A stretch of 64,000 nucleotides of DNA from Pseudoalteromonas luteoviolacea (GTDB lineage Bacteria > Pseudomonadota > Gammaproteobacteria > Enterobacterales > Alteromonadaceae), in assembly GCF_001696455.1 (NCBI RefSeq), contig NZ_MAUJ01000012.1, forward strand, positions 1-64,000, written 5' to 3'. A program made the position numbers and the translations under genes. This document shows positions 63,101 to 64,000 of this stretch, in pieces; the first letter of the stretch is position 1; each line of letters opens with the position of its first letter. The notes under the pieces were generated by a model. It worked only from the letters and a program-made list of their open reading frames with translations, did no database searches and was not told where the DNA came from.

Positions 63101-64000
63101 GATGGGCAAGGGATGGTCGCCAATTTATCTTTTAGCGCTGGGTTAAGCGGTTTTCTGCCAGTTATCACCAGCTGCACATCGTTCACCTGTGATGCAATCC
63201 ATCTAGCAAAAACGAGGCCCAAGCCACCACTGCCACCGGTGATTAGATAACAGCCGCCTTCTTTGATTAATGAAGGCTGGAGCGTCTCTTTTTCGGCCAC
63301 TTCTGTCCATTGACGAATTTGGCGCTGAGTATCTTGGTAACGCACTAACGAAACAAACTCGCGATTATTTAACTCTTGTGTCAGGCTGCGGCTCAATTGT
63401 TCGCTTGGCGTCTGTTTATCGACAAACACCACTTGCGCGTTCAAGCGCGCATTTTCTCTCATCGCACTTTGCAGTAGACCGGCAATACCTGCGCGCCAGC
63501 TCGCGTCTTCATCGTTATTAAGCACCACTTGGAACACGGTGCCTGTGCTGGTAGATGATGGCCAAATAGACTGCAAGGTAGTTAAGCACTGCTCAGCGAG
63601 TTTCGTGTACACCTCGGCCTTATTTGCGCTGCTTAAGTCTAAGTGCTGGATCTGCGCCTGCGGCAATAAAGCGCGCAGCGCTTGTGCCTCAGCCACATCT
63701 CCACACAGTAAAATGTGCTGCTGTAAATCCAATGCTTGCTCGCGTACTGTCACAGCTTGCGACACCCACACAGGCTCAGCTAATAAGTTCTTTTTATTTT
63801 TAATCGCGTTGGCAGGACGCGCTTCTCTGATATTTAGCCCTTTAATCTGAATTGCCAGTTTTCCAGATTCATCAAATACGTCGATGTCCATTATCGCCAT
63901 GCCAGCAGCATTGTCGGCTCCGTCAGCACGACGTACTTGTGCGTACATTTTCTCTGCACACGGCGCTAAGATAGCCAGTGAATCGACGGCGATAGGTAAA
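48154..64000 (-). CDS. Trans-AT PKS-A (N-terminus outside window): (DH)-KR-ACP / KS-DH*-ECHx3-ACPx3 / KS-DH*-ACPx6 / KS-DH
   Basis: The frame is open to the window edge; upstream of the Met at 63948 it continues as LPIAVDSLAILAPCAEK, the inside of a DH domain. Domains by position: DH end 64000-63835, KR 63270-62570, ACP 62440-62225, KS1 62050-60725 (DTMCSSSL, Cys codon 61518-61516), degenerate DH 60190-59415, three crotonase domains 59075-56955, three Trp-flagged ACPs 56893-56040, KS2 55870-54595 (DTACSSSL), degenerate DH-like 53985-53225, six Trp-flagged ACPs 53135-51230, KS3 51010-49745 (DTACSSSL), DH 49165-48300 (TDH...LLPGVAYLEMA; MMDGALQ). The C-terminal tail (FYEDLLARIENQDISVEDA) resembles the PKS-B N-terminus and may dock to it. 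It is the first PKS of those visible and contains two of the three predicted beta-branching modules. Confidence 0.93.
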   Translation of the reverse strand, partial: LPIAVDSLAILAPCAEKMYAQVRRADGADNAAGMAIMDIDVFDESGKLAIQIKGLNIREARPANAIKNKKNLLAEPVWVSQAVTVREQALDLQQHILLCGDVAEAQALRALLPQAQIQHLDLSSANKAEVYTKLAEQCLTTLQSIWPSSTSTGTVFQVVLNNDEDASWRAGIAGLLQSAMRENARLNAQVVFVDKQTPSEQLSRSLTQELNNREFVSLVRYQDTQRQIRQWTEVAEKETLQPSLIKEGGCYLITGGSGGLGLVFARWIASQVNDVQLVITGRKPLNPALKDKLATIPCPSERVHYEQVDLTDIAAVNTLFDRIAHVAKPLNGIFHLAGMVSDGFLINKTPAGLAEVLAPKVQGTLNLSAASDQQPLDFMVLFSSLVSWAGNAGQADYAAANGFLDGFASMRNAQVTAGACQGKTVAINWPLWASGGMGMTEEQLSVFIEKYGLAMLSDEEGIALFSQCMEVDAEQVIALCGDRNKLPEALAHTPGLSPLQAPKAVNSAANNSQSGDLASRTEQYFCDLFARLLKLPEEDVEASAGFERYGIDSILSMTLTRALEKDFGTLSKTLFFEYQTIAQLSEYFVEAHPETLATLLGEDTSHVATSSTHTASTEVTSKPSSTSPLARARLRRNGAKSRADNAHALAKEPIAIIGISGRYPESEDLAEYWNNLAAGRDCISEVPESRWDWREYYSEDRTVSGHHFSKWGGFIAGVDEFDPRFFNISPKEALTIDPQERLFLQHAWLAMEDAGYTRDSLQVPREKQQSGQVGVYAGVMYSEYQLIGAEASMGGQRMGFASSPASVANRVSYVMNVHGPSMTVDTMCSSSLTAIHLACQDLKLGRTDMALAGGVNVTIHPNKYLMLSAGQFISSDGHCQSFGEGGDGYIPAEGVGVVLLKLLSKAEADGDAIHGVIRGSALNHGGHTRGYSVPNPNAQTCAIEQALADAQVDPRHISYLEAHGTGTKLGDPIEIAGLSKAFYRDRAPQQRESGYCLIGSSKSNIGHGESAAGIAGLSKVLLQMRHRQIAPSLHSQQLNQNIDFEQTPFVVNQQLVPWEAPIIDGRSIPRLAGLSSFGAGGSNAHLIIEEYVAKAQQQASSDPVLVPLSARTYEQLQARVSTLLTHLDSSDDVSLQSLAYTLQLGREAMDERMAMVVDSVAQLQAQLRAFSQWQVETPLPDGVYYAQVKASRAALSALRETQNVAQNVATWLQNKALDNLAELWVKGQKVSWDQLYLGTKVQRMHLPVYQFARERYWVEPDAQLMPVAMQSGIHPLLQMNTSTLHAHGYRTEFKGTEPFISTAGTVPAEVCLEMARAAVECGLALKQEGQSVTLSQLAWGAPVTVAEGGQSVSIDLFNLHAEGSEVDFEIYSQTQDAEIIHCQGHGQVQSQPLPTLALNTLKSSLAPLPIELPKGVVAVDHDASELLIELAFPESLQNSLEIYAIHPEVVRTSFAVIGQWLAHHGLPLSAWQQAYPQGLAALHVHFASSQNMVVRVSRTGDAQNLALSLAFCDSQGRCYQQWEELRFAMPVATSNVTAKLAEPEPSRVMTSSASTPALTEPAPAQLETMTEVQWRSAAAAVTATVSTSHAQPSDVRSKPSDVVLQPIEAANLTNAASLHRPSFTLVPVHSVYAPESQAPSQSAMLVRLYQLGQGVYRLAMQQGQLDDALIEQFNQALDYLAARDDVNALLVSGESDTFLQGAWAYPGVKSLYQRIVNFAAPTIAMMQGDALGAGLCLGALCDQMVCAEASRYGLWSTEASRGTNAAEQALWEARLGRAQAADLLFMTDNASGEQWRRKGWSCPVVAAADVERTAREWAGHLAGKSTHALQTLKAHLTAARRDWVAALTDETEMPQGNVAMSLQPDRISDADALTLRTQDTTLWVELHAAPEQSQVAALIKVLNEAQDAGYSSLVLSSAHTTFLPEVTANDSALEALMAQLVSCPILVVAALTGDAQGRAWLLAQSCDAIVYNRTAQYGDNGLWRTSDLAFPLLSLRIGETLSQQLLLGADTFSGDALPKGVPHWYLCDDGDVMAQATRLTATWQHIARPEWRAALARWKGDVWTQLSEQKTALSTALQATEQPRDTGQTDITVGQDIVLNSKVISATAYPNGVVQITMADRQVRNMFSPDFIAGMDEVFAHIAEHNEYKVVVLTGYNQYFASGGTKETLLAIQRGEVKFTDEKVFQLPLNCDLPVIAAMQGHSVGAGWALGMFADVPVFSAQSHYISPYMNYGFTPGAGSTLLLPRKLGQDLGIDSLFSGHGYEGSALSARGLACTVVPRQDVMSTAMTMAQALSQASRSQLMALKAQWRQQLMPDLAATYTSELAMHEATFVGRSDTLALIESLYANETQSAAPQATVTQSGARPQASVAEVIQQLSVMLATELHMDPQELDPQEQFVDLGLDSITGVTWVRAINAKYGLEIEATQVYNYPTLQAFSDYVSEVVAQHAPATVEPAVSAPVTATRIAPVSSSAVTHTLTALLAGELHMGVEELDEHEQFVDLGLDSITGVTWVKAINAKYGLEIEATQVYSYPTLHEFSGYVSDVIAQQSPQATDVESTAVSAPVVAATPVSTPASVSTEAVETQLAALLAAELHMTVEELDAEEQFVDLGLDSITGVTWVKAINAQYGLDIEATQVYSYPTLRAFSDYVSGFIAPQEPAAATPSAAAPEQAPQTETPAIRPDSSAEYRPQYPVLSSWRSAAKPMATGNIIQPIAIIGMSGQFAGAENLTQYWEALASGQDMIKEVPEERWSSEHYYQASDTPVKGKTNSKWLGALTNYDTFDPLFFNLSPKEAMSMDPQQRLFLESCWNSIEDAGYAPQQLSGSRCGVFVGCASAGYQLQARELQVSAPGFTGDATSILAARIAYFMNLQGPCVSIDTACSSSLVAISQACDSLTNADSDMALAGGVYVMSGPELHLKSAQAGMLSPDGRCFTFDQRANGFVPGEGVGVVMLKRLRDAQQDGDNIHAVLQGWGVNQDGKTNGITAPSAQSQSRLERSVYDKFAIDPEEIQLVEAHGTGTPLGDPIEVEGLKTAFKAYTDREAFCALGSVKSNIGHCLAAAGVAGVIKVVLALKHRQLPPTLHVEQVNEHVSLKGSPFYINDRLQPWEVNDGQRRQGVVSSFGFSGTNAHMVVAEPPKDNDKRQPSEGATGIAKVIPLSAKTPEQLTQRASDLAAHLSGKDHVASLTRLAYTLQTGREEMNERLCIYTDSISGLVAQLNRYVAADKDRDGNLGQQKAALEAEGIFRERVGAHKEGIQLISQDAQVKQTLIEQWLRTEQFLTIAHMWSKGLSLNWLSMYEAQQPQRVSLPTYPFGKERFWFKAPAVNHIAETILTERADYIHPLLQQNISKLGLQAYSTKLQLDDAQIQKALGMNTPSSIDKHLPKIYAEMARLAVLDAYNGGDREQWIELYDVHWVAMGDQASDQLELQIALFNQQQQTLEFEVFYVAESGKEVTLCHGYARVIEQAVQSQLNLESISSAVKSDNSGLQLFEKLDVLPDDDQRYPSKLAVLGLMSDSMNASARLLGLDANVVSPTMIESFVVSGEQLSAQSELYVHAQIFEEKYVYVDILLFQNDGSLFAKLTGLHFNVSRVVVDNNNMAVSQPVSFTQETTPQLSAPQQQVDRTELGQYLTASLAQALYLDETQIDPDTQFTELGVDSIIAVEWVASVNKRYHTDILVTTFYQYPTLNQLADYVAGLLGEVVTEPAPAQPKVVTEQTPIQPVVEITTQPDKESTVQYLIASLAEALYLDEAQIDVDTQFTELGVDSIIAVEWVSAVNKHFDTNVLVTTFYQYPTINKLADYVAELVGNTKVQVNVIPSTPTVAEQPVAQPAEQPAEEIPGQIDTTTMVQYLTASLAEALYLDYAQIDPDTQFTELGVDSIIAVEWVSAVNKHFATEVLVTTFYQYPSINKLADYIARQTADKAAQPSALQSAVVSERAATVIEQAPAVAQPVQQAGDITTMIQYLTASLAEALYLDEAQIDSDTQFTELGVDSIIAVEWVTAVNRHFNTEVLVTTFYQYPTISKLADYIASQMPSTTAQTSAATPVAQTSQPITTPAATLVHDDKATMMQYLTASLADALYLDEAQIDPDTQFTELGVDSIIAVEWVAAVNRQYGTDILVTTFYQYPTIAQLATYLATRTASEPSVAPSEPAPVAAKNTETPVSNTPVTATPSVASTMTMEALQSDLKASLADALYLEEDSLDNDVEFADFGVDSIIAVEWVSAINRKYGTNILVTTFYQFPSISKLAPFIWGEINKNSPVAQSPRAVETPKAASPAVSQSATAQSGETKKIAFVVNQPDGEQVLIARRHKQCQPAALLGDERAHLSLLEPVAIIGMAGQFPQANDIAQFWDNIAESRDCITEVPNERWRVAEFYQHSDNPVEGKANSKWMGELIDADKFDPLFFNISPSEAEVIDPQQRLFLQNCWHTIEHAGYDASELAGSKCGVFVGCGPGDYLQFIGDAKHSAQALTGGATSILAARIAYHLDLQGPCVSIDTACSSSLVAIANACDSLDNGSSDIALAGGVCVMSGPSMHIMTSQSGMLSTDGKCYTFDDRANGFVPGEGVGVVMLKRLSDAEQSNDTIHAVIKGWGVNQDGKTNGITAPNPESQTRLQQDIYRRFAINPEQIQLIEAHGTGTKLGDPVEIEGLKQTFCGVTGQAASCALGSVKSNIGHTLAAAGVAGVIKLTMAIKHQQLPPTINYEKQNSHIHLEGTPFFVNDKLQAWSTPKHHTRHAAVSSFGFSGTNAHLVVAEHTGAAAKQVAQQQLVNSSAMNTIVLSARTKEQLRQKAGDLLQILQSDTAPSLADIAYTLQVGRAAMEERLALMVVSKQQLIEKLTVFVQGKNSVPGVFFGQVARNKESLSVLNSDEDTKALIQQWITNNKLHKLLALWVKGLVFDWNELYGNKKYARCQLPLYPFAKERYWLANTKQEVDVQQSGGQIEVLHPLLHTNASDFYQQRYQTCFSGDEFYLTDHLLQQGIAPSKKLLPGVAYLEMARAGLADALRSDSEDCGFAFENIVWLNPVIYGETNAVSLELSASESHGETVFKFEIVSDKDGQRQLHCEGMIRVIDRPDDLNVDLIAIQSRVNKVFKAPQEFYQDFASRGLCYGPAHQPVKFIKMAGNEVFASLELPEDLLDGHNQYQIHPAMMDGALQTCAALLNGDDTDSKAPALPFAIDSFWYYNSCKPQMYVLVTPEQSGESKSAFTKFNIELFDDQGTVCAEIKGFSVREKFEEKDVLTADDNNEFNNDNQHSFNEGFYEDLLARIENQDISVEDAVELE
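51230..53135 (-). repeat. Tandem array of six beta-branching ACP domains in PKS-A
   Basis: Six carrier domains, each with GVDSIIAVEWV (Trp six residues after the attachment Ser). Ser codons lie near 53024, 52700, 52361, 52019, 51698 and 51353, a spacing of 321-345 bases. The first five share almost the same helix I (ASLAxALYLD) and the LVTTFYQYP segment; the sixth is the most diverged (DLKASLADALYLEE). Linkers are rich in Pro, Ala, Thr, Val and Gln. Module context: KS, dead DH, then this array, without any ECH domain in line. Confidence 0.93.
56040..56893 (-). repeat. Tandem array of three beta-branching ACP domains in PKS-A
   Basis: Three ACPs with LGLDSITGVTWV, the same motif as the four-ACP array of PKS-B and distinct from the six-ACP array (GVDSIIAVEW). 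Spacing is about 300 bases. They follow the in-line ECH trio and precede KS2. Confidence 0.92.
56955..59075 (-). other. Three consecutive crotonase (ECH) domains in PKS-A
   Basis: Same order as in PKS-B. Unit a (from LVRLYQLGQGVYRL) keeps GDALGAGLCLGALCD; unit b is eroded (GDAQGRAWLLAQSCD); unit c (about 57695-56955) keeps FASGGTK, QGHSVGAGWALGMFAD and MNYGFTPGAGST and resembles the free-standing ECH2 at 15708. Linkers between the units are rich in Ala, Thr and Gln. Confidence 0.78.

Noticed and set aside
48154..64000. PUFA synthase, suggested by tandem ACPs and a PfaD-like reductase
   Set aside because: The ACPs carry the beta-branching Trp, there are nine KS in modular order, trans-acting ATs and a complete HCS cassette, and no PfaA/B/C domain order.

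Overview
The window is the 3' part of a large trans-AT polyketide synthase (trans-AT PKS) cluster. The organism looks like a marine-type gammaproteobacterium (Alteromonadales/Vibrionales-like), judged from protein style, an AT-rich plus-strand flank against a more GC-balanced PKS, and a PfaD-type reductase. This placement is an inference; no rRNA or housekeeping gene is present. I do not recognise the product.

Layout. (1) 1-645, plus strand: the C-terminal end of a thioesterase that starts outside the window. (2) 1059-6155, plus strand: a MATE exporter, two paralogous di-iron hydroxylase/desaturase-family membrane proteins, and a membrane-anchored START-domain protein between them. (3) 6511-7518: a tyrosine recombinase. 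(4) 7998 to beyond 64000, minus strand: one long array of tightly packed genes. In transcription order it holds three giant PKS proteins (PKS-A from beyond 64000 to 48154, PKS-B 48145-34037, PKS-C 34001-20160). After them come a PfaD-like enoylreductase, a complete beta-branching (HMG-CoA synthase) cassette (HCS, ECH1, ECH2, donor ACP, Cys-to-Ser decarboxylase KS), a metallo-beta-lactamase-fold hydrolase, a malonyl acyltransferase, a second AT-like protein resembling proofreading acyl hydrolases, and finally a CHAT-like/STAND ATPase.

The visible assembly line is: ...(DH)-KR-ACP | KS-DH*-ECHx3-ACPx3 | KS-DH*-ACPx6 | KS-DH // KR-ACP | KS-DH*-ECHx3-ACPx4 | KS-KR-ACP | KS // DH-KR-ACP | KS-DH-KR-ACP | KS-KR-ACP | KS-DH // ?. 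None of the nine modules has its own AT, so the free-standing AT must load them all. All 13 ACPs in the three tandem arrays carry a Trp six residues after the phosphopantetheine Ser, the known flag for beta-branching. None of the six single ACPs has it. The line is therefore predicted to insert three beta-branches between reduced, largely olefinic segments.

Most unusual points: two modules carry three consecutive crotonase folds, of which only the last looks catalytic; there is a six-fold ACP array; all three branching modules contain a dead dehydratase; the two ECH-containing modules look like a multi-kilobase duplication; every PKS protein boundary cuts a module; the last PKS ends in KS-DH with no ACP or TE; and a STAND ATPase with a CHAT-like domain lacking its catalytic Cys lies at the end of the PKS operon.
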